From assembly GCA_013397845.1 (NCBI GenBank), contig VZTG01005264.1:124001-188000 (forward strand): DNA of 64,000 nucleotides, read 5' to 3'. Below are positions 1-13,000 of the stretch, in pieces; the first letter of the stretch is position 1, and the number at the start of each line of letters is the position of its first letter. The stretch is from Melanocharis versteri (taxonomy: Eukaryota > Chordata > Aves > Passeriformes > Melanocharitidae). Below the pieces are notes generated by a model. It had not been told where the DNA came from. It was given only the letters and a program-made list of their open reading frames with translations, and made no database searches. The position numbers and the translations under genes are program-made.

Positions 1-2648
1 ACAGCGTGGACATGATGACCTGAGAGACCTTGCAGATGTTCTCCTGCCAGGACTGGGAGACAAGACACCTCACCAGCTCTTCCCCAGGCATTGGTCTACA
101 CAAACATCACCAGCCTGCCACAGGGTCCATCTCAGCTGTGATTTCTGCTAACAGCTCATGAGCTTTCACTTAATATTACCTTTGCCACCTCATAAATTAC
201 TTCCTCAGCAGATTTTTCTTCATGAGTTGCTATCAGAAGAAGGCATATTGGTCTCTTTCCAGTCCTTCCCATGCTTTAGCACCAAAAGCAGAGTTCAGCT
301 GCTCTGTCCCCACAGTTACTGAAGTTCCTCACAAGGGAAATGTCTGCATGAAGACTCTCCCACCCACACAGCCACATCCATCACTGTTCTTGCTCTCGCC
401 ACCTCTTCTGAAGCAGCACAGCAGGTCAGTAACACTGGCCAAGGACACATGGCAGGACATTTCTGCCACAGTCTGGCTGACAGGGAGTGACAGAGAGGAC
501 CAGACCGACTGCACTGCCTGGTCTCAGAGAGTGAGGGGGTCACCTACTTGAAGCAGCAACAAGAAGGTCGAAGTGATGCTCAGAGAAACCCATTTGTACA
601 CCCGTCACATTTCCCAAGCTATGCCAGGGTCACTGCATCTTTCACTGATCTCCAGGAAACAGCAGCAAGGGACAACGTGTTTCCAAGTGCCAGAGGTGGG
701 AAACAGGGATATGTGTTGAGATAAAGGCCATATGGAAGTGCAGTCACGTCCATTTGTCACAGCCTGTCCCTTTTCACTCCCACAGGTTTGGTGAAAGCAG
801 GAGAGCACTGCACCAGGAGCCATAATGTGTGCAGCTTATGGAAACCTGAAACAAAGAGACAGCCAGCAGGAGGTTTTCTACGCTGCTATCATTCTCTAGG
901 CCATAAGAATATCAAATTGTTTGGTTTTATCATTTCTTCTAAAAGAATTCTGGGAGTTACTCCTGTCTGGCACAAGCACATGGAACTGGAATGTGGTTTC
1001 TTGTTTATTTCATTTTCACATTTTGAATGACTTTGCTCTTTGAGACAAGAAATATGTGTCTGTTGATCACAAAATCCATCTTAGAGACATGTCTGAGATC
1101 ATGGTTTTGAAAAGGAGCCATGGCCACCTTCAAAGGATGAGGCAGATTTCACCCACGGAAAAGCAAAACATGCCATTTTGTGCTCTCAGTCCTGACTCAT
1201 TTCCTGATGCAGTTAGGCTTGGACTAGAGAGTTAAGGTCAGATTAAGAGATCGTTAGTGACTTTTATAGTGGACTTTGAGACCAGGACCGCAATGCCAGA
1301 ATAATGTTGTGGAGGCCTTTGAAGGAGAAATCCTCTTGGAAATACATCATGGAGCTCTGTTTGTTTTTCCTGGATTTTTGAGGGATGGAGCTCCTGTTTC
1401 TCCTGCTACATTGCCTTCGTTTCTGTCAAATCCCATGAGGATAAGCTTCTCTCCAGTCTTTTTATGAGAAAAGTGATATAAAAACATCACCTTCCTGACT
1501 AGCAAATTCACAGGGCTTTGCATGGATAGCCTTGCTACTTCTTGCTGCATCACTTCAAACAAAACCCAACCTTCCTGCCGCTCCTGCCAAGTGAAACACC
1601 AGCCAGACGAGCTGAGAGCCTGATGCTCCTGCAGCAATGTCTCTGCTCCTCAGGGTGCTGCACATCCACCATGCTGTAGCCACCACACAAAATGTTATAT
1701 TGACTCCATCTCAAATGCTTTCTGTCACACTCAGCATGCTGCAGTTAAACAGAGTGCATTACAGAGTGACCCACAAACCCATTGCTGTCTGAGGGCACAG
1801 AGATCTTCTCCTTCCCTACATGTCCCACTGTCTGCTCAGCACATTCACTACAGCACCAAAATTTCCACTTCCAGATGGATGCAGAAAGGAACACAGAGAG
1901 AGAGACTGAGCTGATCCTAGCAACAACTACGTAAGCAAAACCCTGAAGGAAATATTTTCATATATGTCAGCTACAAATGACCAAAATGTCATCACAGTAA
2001 GAAGACAGATGTTGTTTTTATACTACAGGGCTAAGACAGGAACAATTTTTCCTCTGTTGCAAAATGAGATGACTAGTCAGGTAAGAGCACAGTGTCTGCT
2101 CCATGCTATGACTTAAGCTCCCAACTGAGAGCACCAATTGTTTATTTGGGTTTTTTTTAAATAACAGCATTTTGTTAGAAAAATTGTTGCAATGTTTACC
2201 TGAAGATTTTGGGAGTGATTTTCTACTAACACAGTGGATGAGTATGGATTGGTAATCACCCGATTCTGTGGTACAAAATGAAATAAATACAGAACAAAGT
2301 AATAAGGATCCTACTAATAACCACAGCTTTGCTGCAGGATGCCAACAGTGAGTGTGTAAATATCCACTGAGCAGATTGACTTCACTGCCAGATTTTCCTG
2401 CCTTGAAGAAGCAGCTGAATGGGTTAATAAAATACCATTTCCACATTTTTTGCTTTTTCTCTCAAGCCAATGAGTACAAAAAGTGACAGAATTTAAACCC
2501 TCTGGTGATCCAAAGCTTTCCCTTGTTGACCAAATAAGAATCACTGTGAGCCAACTGGAAGTTCAACAACATTTTGCATCTTATTCATCACACACTGCTG
2601 CTCAACAAACATAAACCCCAGTGAGAGCAAGAGAATTTTGTAGCTTAC
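1..2648 (-). other. EVA1C: Partial intron 3' of the second lectin exon
   Basis: This stretch runs from the GTAAGC donor at 2648-2643 to the window edge. I searched the minus strand for the expected phase-1 linker, the transmembrane segment and the acidic cytoplasmic tail of EVA1C and saw none. It is unique sequence with no clear transposon. The frames here, up to 142 codons, have no domain I recognise. Confidence 0.75.
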
Positions 2649-2792
2649 CACAGGTGTAGATGACATTAAGATGCTTTTGGATGCCTGGGTAACAAGGATC
2701 TCCAAATTCATAGGTGCTGGCATATATGCTGCAACTTCTTTTCCCATGGCAGCGCTTGATCATGAGCTGGAGAGCAGTAGCTGACTGACACT
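2649..2792 (-). CDS. EVA1C: EVA1C exon: second half of SUEL lectin domain 2
   Basis: This coding exon of 144 nt has acceptor TTTCTCTTTTAG and donor GTAAGC after TGT G. It enters in phase 1 (G from the previous exon plus AG makes Glu), has 47 codons, and leaves in phase 1. It encodes CQSATALQLMIKRCHGKRSC, then an EFGDPCYPG motif and the closing HLNVIYTC. The DPC motif and five cysteines complete the second eight-cysteine SUEL domain. Compared with the human protein as I remember it, the scaffold is kept (ALQ, RC.GK..C, FG.PC.PG, K.L.V.Y.C) but the residues between are quite different. The next exon, starting in phase 1 and encoding the juxtamembrane linker, should lie below position 1. I do not find it in the remaining 2.6 kb. 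Confidence 0.9.
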
Positions 2793-4527
2793 CTAAAAGA
2801 GAAAAACAATACCTGTGAATATTTATCCATTCACAACAGAAATTGCCTAAAAATAATTTACCACATGCAGACTGTGAGAGTACATACAAGATTTCCATAT
2901 TTAAAAACCTTTGTGTTTACATGGGAAGGTGTATCTTACTCTAACACACCTCTAATAAATTAAAAGAACACTGAAGAATCAGAGATCACCCCCTACATCC
3001 ATACAAAGAAGGCTGAGAATAAAAGGTGTTTCATCTTTGTAACACCCACAAGAAATGTCCCAAATCCCCCCCTCTGGCCCCTGTTGAAGACAAAGGTGAT
3101 CAGTGTCCCTGTCTGCTCTTAGATGTTGTATTTCTAAATCTAATGAAAATTACTATGAGGTGTAATCATTATAATATTATCATCTACCATATAAGTAGAA
3201 ATATTGTTTTAATCACATTAATTCCCTGCAAGTAGAAACATTTCTCATATCAGAAATTTAGAGTATGGGAAGTTCCAAAAGTAAGCATTTTCCCAAGTAT
3301 TTTCCTCTACCAGGTGGTTTTGCCTGTTTTCTTACCTAGGTTGAGAACAATTTGCACAGACAAGGTCTTGAGCTTCTAGGTGCAAGACTGACAGTTTGTT
3401 TTCACTGTCCAGCCAGGACCAAGTTCAGGGGGAAACTCACAAGGAGAGATTTCTTCAACATCAAATTGTTGCTAAAAGGAACAAGACAACTACAGAGAAT
3501 GGAATACAAACCCCTTTAGGTCACTAATAAGGAGGCAGGAAAAGGAAAAATACCTCAAAAGGTATTGAGTGCTAGAACCAGCATAACAAAAAAAGTCATG
3601 AGAGGCACAGGAAAGCCACAGAAAACCAAGCCTAGAGGGTAACGTGTCTTTTTTCTCAAATCAAAGGCAGCATTTTATTTCACATGCTGCAAATGACAAA
3701 AGAAGAAGGCTCTACACGAACATTTTCATACTGAACCACCCACACTTCCTCAGGGGATTTCTGATCCAATGGGTGTCAGAGGTTCCAGTGGAAGCATCTG
3801 GCATGCAGCAAGCCTGATTCATTGTCTTTTTGCAAATGTCCAGTTAGAGAAATTCATCAAATCTAAGCGCTGCAGAGGATTTCAGGGAGGGTGCCTATTC
3901 TTTTTATTTGTTATTGTTCTCACACAAAACAGAGAACATCCCCCAGCTCTCTGCTCAGGGGCCTTGCCCTCTGGCACAGGAACGTACTGTGTCCATGAGA
4001 GTGTGGGGAATTACCCATTACTGGTCCTGTGAGAGGCACAACAAGGCTTTTGCATCCAACATCCCCAGGGATGGGCAGTCTTTGGGACGTTCCTCATGTA
4101 GGAATATGTATGCACTAATGAACTACAGACTCTGGTCTCCACCTTAACAGACTGAATTGATTCTTCAGGTGCCAAAGCCGTAGATGCATCAGACTGAAAA
4201 TACTTCTAGGAGTTTTATTTGTCATATACCCTCACACTAACATTGAAAGCTTTTCTAGCCATCACTAGTCATGTCCTGGTGCTGATGACCTCCTTCCTAC
4301 CACTCAGTTCTGAGCAGGCCATGGTCTCCATCCAAATTGACTTCAGCAGCATCTGTACCAGGAAACCAAAGAGGGCTAAATTATGGACACACCTTTATTC
4401 CCTTTAAGTGCTACCCTGTACCTTAGAAGGATTTTGCCAACTACCATTACACCAAACAGGTAATACAGCCTGAGATATAACAGGGCTAGTCCTGATATTC
4501 AATTTGCAGAAGGCCCCCACTGTATTT

Positions 4528-4652
4528 TTGAGGCTTTGAGCAACCTGGGCTAGTGGAAGGTGCTCCTGCCCATGGGGGGGGGGGGGCGGGGGGGTTGGAA
4601 CAAGATGATCTTTAAGGACCCTTCCAACCCAAACCATTCCAGAATTCTATGA
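4528..4652 (+). mobile_element. CR1 LINE 3'-end fragment with expanded poly-G
   Basis: This is the terminal part of a 5'-truncated CR1: GCAACCTGGGCTAGTGGAAGG, then TTGGAACAAGATGATCTTTA and CCTTCCAACCCAAACCATT, ending ATTCTATGA. The short G run normally found after CCATGGCA is replaced by a 13-G, C, 7-G tract (4574-4594). Confidence 0.9.
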
Positions 4653-5117
4653 CCTTCTGGACTGCTTAGGAGAGTTATCTGGGCCAAGGCAAAAAAACAT
4701 GCCATGGACCATGCTACAGTTTCACAGTACAGATCTATTTCCAGTACCTGTGCCCCTGATACTACGCATTTACCAGTATACATGAAACCCTAGATACCCA
4801 ACTTCTTTGTGCACAGACCAGGCCACCATAGTCACAAATATCCGCAGTGAAGCCCTCAACTCTCCAACTGCCCGGCTGCTCCAGCTCAACCTGCACCAGC
4901 CAAAATGAGCAGAAGAGTAGAAGGAACTCTCTATGCTTCAATTACAGGTGAAGATGAAAGCCCCTTGCATAGTAAGTAGGGCATCAAGATTGTAAAAGCC
5001 TTTTTTACACTGACTTTTTGGAAACCATTGGATGAAAAAATATATCCACGGGGAAATGTCGCCTGCTGAGACTGCGGCACATAAACCATCCAGTAATTTA
5101 GCTGAAAGCAATATCTG

Positions 5118-5690
5118 GAGCCCATCCACTCCAACCTCCTGCCCAAAGAACAGCCAGCTTTGATGTTACATCAGGTTGATCAGGAATTCGCCCAGGCAAG
5201 TTTTGAAAATCTCCACAGAGAAATGTTTCCCAAACTCCTTGGACACTTGATCCTGGGCTAAGCCCCTCTCCAGGTGAAGAATTTTTTCCTTGTATGTAAT
5301 CAGGTTTCTATTTCTGCAACTCGTGTTCATTGCTTTTGGTGCTCATCTGCTGTTTTCTTCTGTGTGTTTCCAAAAAGAGTCTTCTGTAGAACCACCTATT
5401 TCTTAGTAAAAAACAGATATAAGATCCCACCCCAAGCTTTCACGTCAGGAAACTGAACAACCCTGTGTCCCTCAGCATTCCCCCATATGCTGTGTGCTCC
5501 AGGCCCCCGACCAGCTTGGTGGATTTTCAGTGGATTTGCTCCAGTTTTCCATCATCTCTCTTTACCTGGAGAACCCCAAACTGGACTCTTCAGTATTGCA
5601 GTTAAGCTGTAACAACTGTCCTGCCCAATTTGGTACCACCTACAAACTCTGTCCCATTATCCAGGTCATTACTGAAGATTTCAAGCAATC
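5118..5690 (-). mobile_element. Old, diverged CR1 LINE fragment
   Basis: Read on the minus strand this resembles the CR1 reverse-transcriptase C-terminus through to the 3' region. On the plus strand, CCACTCCAACCTCCTGCCC near 5126 matches the reversed 3' part. ATCCAGGTCATTACTGAAGA near 5662 matches the reversed coding end that specifies a DLD-type motif. Many substitutions and gaps suggest an ancient insertion. The middle (about 5270-5500) is aligned only loosely. Confidence 0.6.
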
Positions 5691-6959
5691 TCTGACTGCT
5701 TTTAAGTGGCTGCCAGCGTGACTTCAATGTAGCACTGTGGAGGTTTCTTGTAGTGTTCCATTTCCTTGGCTCTTGCTGCAAACACTCACAATTTAGGCAA
5801 GTCTTACTGTTTTCCCTGGCCTCCAGACCCTAATGAACACCAGAATCTGGTGAATGCAGGAGTGGCAGAAAGTCATCTGAGGTATCCATGTTAGAAGATC
5901 CAGTTAAACTCTACTGGCAATAGGCTCCCACATGGTAAATCCAAATACTCTTCTCATTTTCCCCATGGTAAGACCTGAGCTGTTCTCTTGGAAACAGTCA
6001 TATTTTTCTAGCCCTGAAAAAAGAGAAATGGGGTCAAGGCATATATTCTGACCAAGTGTTCACTTCAAAGACTTCCTTTTGCTCACAACAGGGAATTTTC
6101 CCTGGTTTTGCCTCCACACAATTTCCAAGCAAAAGTGCCTTGTGCATTCCCACAAAGGCCAGGGCAAGCAGCCTGCAGTGTTTTGAGGGAGGGCTACACC
6201 AACACTGAAATTAGCTTTGTCTCCCATCTTGGATTTCTTGGTCTGTCAACATGTTCATCCTCCACACAACACACTGAACTGGAAAATGTAAGAGCAGCAA
6301 TTAAAACCTCCAAATGGGAGCATCTTCCTTACACCCCTCAAAGGGTTTGTGATAAGGAGTTCATTTAGCTGAGTGCCAAAATGTCATATTCAAGCATCTT
6401 TACTCCCTCACTAACGAGCACTGAAGTTGTCAATAGTACATGTGAGAGGTGGCTGAGTGATAGATGAGACTACAGCACCTTCATAAATCAAAGCCACACC
6501 ACGTCATTCGGAGCTCTAGAAGGGACAACATGGTATTCTCTTTTACCCCTGTGTCCCAGGCTTATAAAAACACTGAACTTCACTCCTGTTGGATGTTATG
6601 AAGTGCACATAGGTAATTTGACTTCCAAATGTCAATAAGTCCTTGGGGAGCTCATTGAAGTGAGAGCTCCAATTATATTAGTACCTCTTCAGGAGGTGAT
6701 TCCAGGTCAGAAGTCTTCACCTCCAGGTGCCCATACTCAGAGCTCAGAGAGGCAAGAAAACAGAGGGGTTTTATCCATAAATCATGCAGTCATCCTGCCA
6801 AAAAGATGCAGGGAAGCCAAGCCCAGAAATGTGATGCAGCAGAGCTGAGCTCTGGTCCCCTTCAGCTGGCCAAATTCCTTTTTTCCAGATCTTCAGAAGT
6901 GGGAGACTAGACATGGCACTTATTGTACCAGATGTCATGCTCATTCTGGGCAACATTAC

Positions 6960-7016
6960 AGTTGGACTCGATGATCTTAGAGGTCTTGTCCAAACTTAAT
7001 CATTTTATATTCTATG
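6960..7016 (+). mobile_element. CR1 LINE 3'-terminal fragment
   Basis: GTTGGACTCGATGATCTTAG, then AGGTCTTGTCCAAACTTAATC and a terminal ATTCTATGG-like tail, match the last 60 bases or so of CR1. This is a very short 5'-truncated copy. Confidence 0.8.
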
Positions 7017-10000
7017 GTCTCCTTTCTTCTGCTGCTTGTTTGCTTGCTAAATGCAAATTCCAGATGTTTTATGAGATACCAACCTGGCACCAGTGACCAG
7101 CAAGTGATCCCATGTGTCAGCGATGTGGGAAGGATGCTCACAAATGCCAACACCATATCACTAAGTCTGAGGTAAGTACTGCTAAGCAGAGCCAGGCCCC
7201 TGCCGAGAACCTCTCAAATCCCATGATACAGCAATAAAAACTGCTTTAAGACCTCATAGATGATAGAGAGCCCTCTTGGAGAGGTTGGGCCAGAGTTACC
7301 CTTGGCTTTCATTAGTCTTGGATTGCTTCAGTACACTGCCAAAGAGCAAATATCACTCCTGGCTATGGTGAAACTTTCACATGTGAAAGCATTTAAAGGG
7401 ATCAGCTGTGCTTTTTGAATATGGTCTTTTCAGCTAAAGTTGGGGCTGTGGGGGGAGTGGGATCAGCTCTCTTTATTCTCTTTACCTCTGGCCCCACTTT
7501 CTAGAAGTTGCACATCCCTCCAGCCTTGCTCCTGGTGCAAGGCGAATTCCCTTCCCCAGGATCACTCCACAAATGCAGACCACTGGCCAGCTGGATTTCA
7601 CAACCCTTAGTCTAAGTCCTCAGTGGATAATTCACCTTACCAGTTGCATTTAGTATGATATGACTCCTTGATCTACTCCATTAGCCCAGCCTCTGTCAGG
7701 GTAAAAACCCAAATCAGAGCAACAGAGCCACGATGGAGGATTTTACCAGCTGAAGCCTGCAGACAGCGCTGGCTTTAAAACTGGGCTTGGTGATGTAATG
7801 TCCATATCATCAACTCACCACAATGAATGGATTTTAGTCAGGCTAAGGCTGCTTCCCAGCATGACTATTTCTTTATTACCTCTTCCTGGTGAAAAAAAAC
7901 AAAAAAATAAACTGGAGCCAATGCCTATTAATCATATCCTTAATTTTGGTTACTCAGTGTTACTTGTTTTTCTCCAGTGAGGGTGACACATCCAAATCTG
8001 AAATCCGAGCCATGCATTGCTGCTTTTGATTGCAAAACCTATCTGGGTTTGAAAGAATGTTTCCAAACTCTTTATTTTTTTCACTTTGGTAACTCCTAGA
8101 TGCTCTGGTGGAGATTGGAGCCTCTTCCAAGGCAGCAACCATCACAGATGGATCCACAAACAGATTTAAACCCCAAGTTTGGAGAAGGTGACTAATCCCA
8201 CAGTGAAGTTGGGTGTATTGCAGATGTTTGAGAACATTTGTTCATCTGTTTATCTGCTCATGATCAGACTCACCTGGCACAGGCACGCTGAGGCTGCAAA
8301 GGTGGGTTCCTGCACAGATGAGACAGGCTGTCCAGAGCAAGCAGGACCACACCCAGCTGGTCAGCTGAATATGTCACCGTGCTGTGAAGCTGCCAGGTAG
8401 TGGTTTTCCACAGGCTGCCCATGGGTCTGGAGAGGCAGCAGGGCATGGAGCTCAACCCAATATTAACATGCATGCACTTCAAAAAGAAAGAAAAATGGAG
8501 CCTGAGAAAAAACTCCACCCACTCGTAAGAGGATGAGTCAGACTCCCTGAGTCTGTGAATTTTCAAGAAAAATGGGGCACTCATTCTACTTTTTTCAGCC
8601 AAGAAAATAAAAGACCTTGAAGTGTCAAAAGGACCAAATGATTGGCCACAATTAAAGACTTCAGAAGGAAAATCACTGCCTTAAATACTATTTCCAGCAG
8701 TACATACAAAGTAAATGTTTAGGAACTGCAACAGGTCTGGTGATACCTGATCAAGAGACAAATTCTGTGGGATGCTTTGGCTCAGTGTAAAGGCATCAGG
8801 AGCAGACCCACATCTCAAAATTAAACCCTCAGCAGAACTCTGGCTTTCCTTGCTGTCTTTTGAGGTGAAAGGATCAACTTGAGTTTTCCCCTAAGGGAAG
8901 TAATTTACCAACAATTGACAGCTCGAGGAGGACACTCCTCCCAAGCAGAGGACAGGATTTTTCTCTGAAACACGCAGCCCGATTTCCTGCTCAGAAACAA
9001 AAGAGGAAAAGTTACTTGCTGGGAGCTATGAATCTGAGAGGACAGAATGGAAGATGGAAGTATTCAGTTAACTGAGAGGAGAGAAATTTAGCTCCTGCAA
9101 AGAAAGCTGACAGATGTCTGAATCAGTGCTGTGGTTATCCACTTGTCTGCCAAAAGAGAAAGCGAATTTCAATGGAATGGCAGAAAGGACACAAGCAGGA
9201 AGTAACTCCAACCTCGCAGGTGAGGCAACTGCCTAAATTCCTTCATGTTTTACCTAGGAGTGACTGCCTCAATCTACAAAAGAATCTCTATCATAAGCAG
9301 GAGAGAAGGAAGCTCTCCTGGTTTTGGGCAGTTTCTCATATATTTTAAAGATGTTCCATTAGCTGTGGCTGATACAAATATCAGCTCCTTCATAAATGGA
9401 CAGCTGCTAGAGGTGCCTAAGCCCCTGCTTCAGCCAAAATTAGCCACTCAGCAGCCTGTGGAGGATGTCTTCATGGAATATCAATGAGTCAGCCTGCACT
9501 CTGTGCAGCACGTCAAACCCCAGGCATTTTTTACTCAGCCCATACCCATTAGGTTTGATGTTCTCTTTAAAAGCCAGTGCAGAAGACTGTTAATAAAGAT
9601 GGATTTTGTCCACTTTCTCTCTCATTTAGCAGCCTGGGGAGGTAGTTTCTTTATCAGTGTAAAGCTCTCACACTGTTTCAGTCAGGGGCAACTGAAATAC
9701 ACTGGATTTCTCCTCCCTGACATGGCACACAAGCTCCTGTAGAGGACACAAGAAGTGAGTTAGGTCTCGATCCACAAGACAAGCAGGAGAAAACCAAACT
9801 ACAAATACTTAAGTATCCTTAAGGCCAACCAATGTGAAGTTCAGCCAATAGAAACCAAAGACTGCCCTTTAACAAAAAAGGTGAAGAAGCAGAAGTGTAT
9901 TTACATACACAGGAGAAGCTCAGGAGCAGGAGCCCAAAATAATTAAAAGGTGAAGTTCCCTGCTGGTATTTGTAAAATGATAAATGGTCAACATCATATT

Positions 10001-13000
10001 ACAAATAGCAGCAGAGACTTTCACATTGATACAGCTCTATATAGAATGTATGTCTTGCATAATGTCACTGAAAACGACTGGCTAGAAAGGAAATCTATAT
10101 TCAAACACTAGAAGGATGTGCAGAGAAGGCCAGCTTTACATTAAAGAAGTATGTTTTACAGAAAGAGAGAGAAAAATTAGTCACCACACAGTTCATAAAA
10201 TTTTGGAAACTTCAGCAGTAGGCCAGAAAATAGAAAATTATCTTAAAAGAAACCAATCACATTTAGAGGCTGCAACTGAAGGATCGATTACAGGTTTAAT
10301 TACAAATCCTACAGTTACATTTAGAAACACTTGGTTTGTTACTGTGAACGTAAATCATCTTATCACCCTTGTATCTGGAACCAGATACAATATATAAAAT
10401 ATATGAGCCTCCAGTTTTGCAGGGAGTGACTCAGAGTGTGCAAAGTTGAGCAAATTAATAACATTTCTGGGTTTGGGGGCGGAAGTGAGAATCCCAGGAC
10501 AGCTTCAAACATGGCTCCAAGAAGTCTCAGAGAACAAGGTTTTGGTGTGGCAATGACAGTAACGTTTTGTTATTTAATTTGCAGCAGGGTTGATCCTGGG
10601 CTGTAAGGCATTCAAGAAAAGAAGCAAAGAAGATAACAGCTTTACCATCACTCAGTAGAAGATAGGGGTAGTGCTTTCAATGCATCTGCTGCTCTCTGAA
10701 ATCCTTGAGTTCATCTCTCCTTCCTTCATTGCAACCCAAAAAAAGTCTTTTCCTGAACGTGGGGGTACTCATCGAGTGCCTAGACCTAGGCTGAAGTGAG
10801 GTCTGAACTTCACAAGCTGCAGGACTGGCCCATTTTCTGAAGAGATTACCCAGCCGACACAGCCTGCGAGTCACTGCTTGCCTTTGGTTCCTAAAATAAA
10901 GCATGGCATGCCTGCAAACTCACAAGTTTCATATTACCTTTGTTTCTCAGGCTCTCATCGTGGAAATTTTGCAATATTCTTGAGTGACATCTGAATTAGT
11001 TTAAGAGGAACTTTATCAGTTTTGAACAAGTTACACTGGTTTTCGTTCAGAGCAACTCCATGGAAACAAATTGAGATGCTACAGATTTAAATCTCTTTAA
11101 TTCTGCCCTTTTATTGCTAGGAATGTATTTTGGGTTTGCTTTTAACTAATAGTCGGGCAATAGGCATCTTTTATAAGATCAGCCATTAAAGAAGTTGATA
11201 TTACTGATACAAAGACTCACTTTACTTCTTCGAATATCACACAATAGCATCACAGAGCCTGCTAGTGCTATATAAATTACTAATTTCAGAATTGTTAATT
11301 ACAATCACTGCATGGGGTCATACTGCACTGTAAACAGCATTTCAAAACCAACTTGAACCTTGGTTTATAGAAAGATCTTGTCCAGACTCACATTTGAATA
11401 GACTTTTTCATTTTTTTTAAAAAAATAGCTATTGTGTACATATGAAAACAACTTCATATAAATCATTTTTATGGTTCTATGGAATCCAACAATAGTTGGA
11501 GTTTTCTAGAAACAGCTGTGAAGTGATTTTAATTACCTCCTGGTGTTTTGAGACAAAAAAGTGAAACACATAAAGTATCTAAAATTGAAGAACAACTTTC
11601 TGAAAGCAGGCTTTGTCCCACTTTAACTCAGCATTCTAAATGGGAACTGCATTTCAATTTAAATTTAATAAGGTATGATATGTGAATTAAACAGCAACTG
11701 ATATTTATTTAGCCTTCAGATTTGGATACTTGTGGGTTTTATTGCATACAAACAGATTGGCCTCTAAAAACATGTTCTTAATCATGAGCTATACACATAA
11801 TAAAGTAGTTTCTGCCCTGAATGTAAATGAAGCACACAGAGTCACACCTACAGGAGGGGTGCCTTGGAAGCCTGGTGTGCTCTGTGGAGAGGAACAACAG
11901 GGTCTGACCCCCGCAGCTGCTGCTCATCCCACAAACCCAGCACTGCAGCTGCTTTAAAGGCCAGACAGGGAAACCAGGATGGAGCACAAGAGTCTTACAG
12001 CCACTTGGATCTGCTGAAGGTCAGCCACGCTACATGGCATCATCTGACCAGCACAGATTTCCATGGCTTTCCCATCCCTTCCCGCAGTCCCAGCCGCCCT
12101 CTGCTCCCCCCATCAGTGCCGGGGTTACTACTCCTCATTGGTCCAGCTCCACACTTTAGGGGCCTTTTATTTTTAAGCATTTGGCTCAAGACTAAGATTA
12201 GAGCACAGCCACAACCTTGTCCTGATGGAAACAGGATGGAAAATGCTCATGGATGGTGAAGCAGAAGAGAGCCAGAAATGCCCAGCTGGAGGGGCAGCAG
12301 CTTCTTCAAGCCAGCCCTTGTGCTGGCAGGAACATATACCCTGGAATAAAATGGATTTTTTACTGTATGTATTTCATATTCATTCACATGCTAGATCTGA
12401 TCAGATAAACAAACTAGAAGGGTCCATTATTTATATGGTGAAATAAATATTTACATGAAGACTCTGCTGCAAGTCTTATATACATCTGCATTAAGAGGAG
12501 GAAATCAAAACAAACTGGTTTGGATAACCTTCTGTCACTGCATGAGAATGAAAAATGCCAGGGAATGAGCACCTAAAGCACAGACTCATTTGCCGAACTC
12601 CTTCCTCTGCTCTTCCAATATCAGATCCCACGAGTTAGAGAGTGCTACTGACCATCTGAGTTTCCTCAGGGCTTTGTAAACACATTTATTTTCCCCCTTT
12701 ACACAGGCACAGGGGAGAGCTTGTACGTTAAGTGACAAGGACATTTCACTCTCAGCAGAGTTCTCAGCTTAACCCACACCCCAGGACCCAGAGCGAGGCT
12801 GAGGAGCCAGGGTTCCCACGATCTTGCACCGACTCCAAAACCAAGCCCAGATTCCTTCTACCCAGGATGAGCAATTAAATTGCTTTGGGCTTTTTGTATA
12901 CATGATGGAGAAAGACAGGGTCCTTGAGGAGGAGTCCTGGATCCTATGTTAGAGGTCAGCTGAACACGTCCATCTCACTCTCTGTGGTTCAGGGGGGAAG

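Noticed and set aside
1..110. Both strands are open at the left edge; the minus strand reads MPGEELVRCLVSQSWQEN
   Set aside because: It does not match the expected EVA1C linker or transmembrane exon. The putative acceptor lacks a pyrimidine tract and the fragment is cut by the window edge.
4550..4637. Proline-run peptides on the minus strand
   Set aside because: They are translations of the G-rich CR1 tail in reverse.
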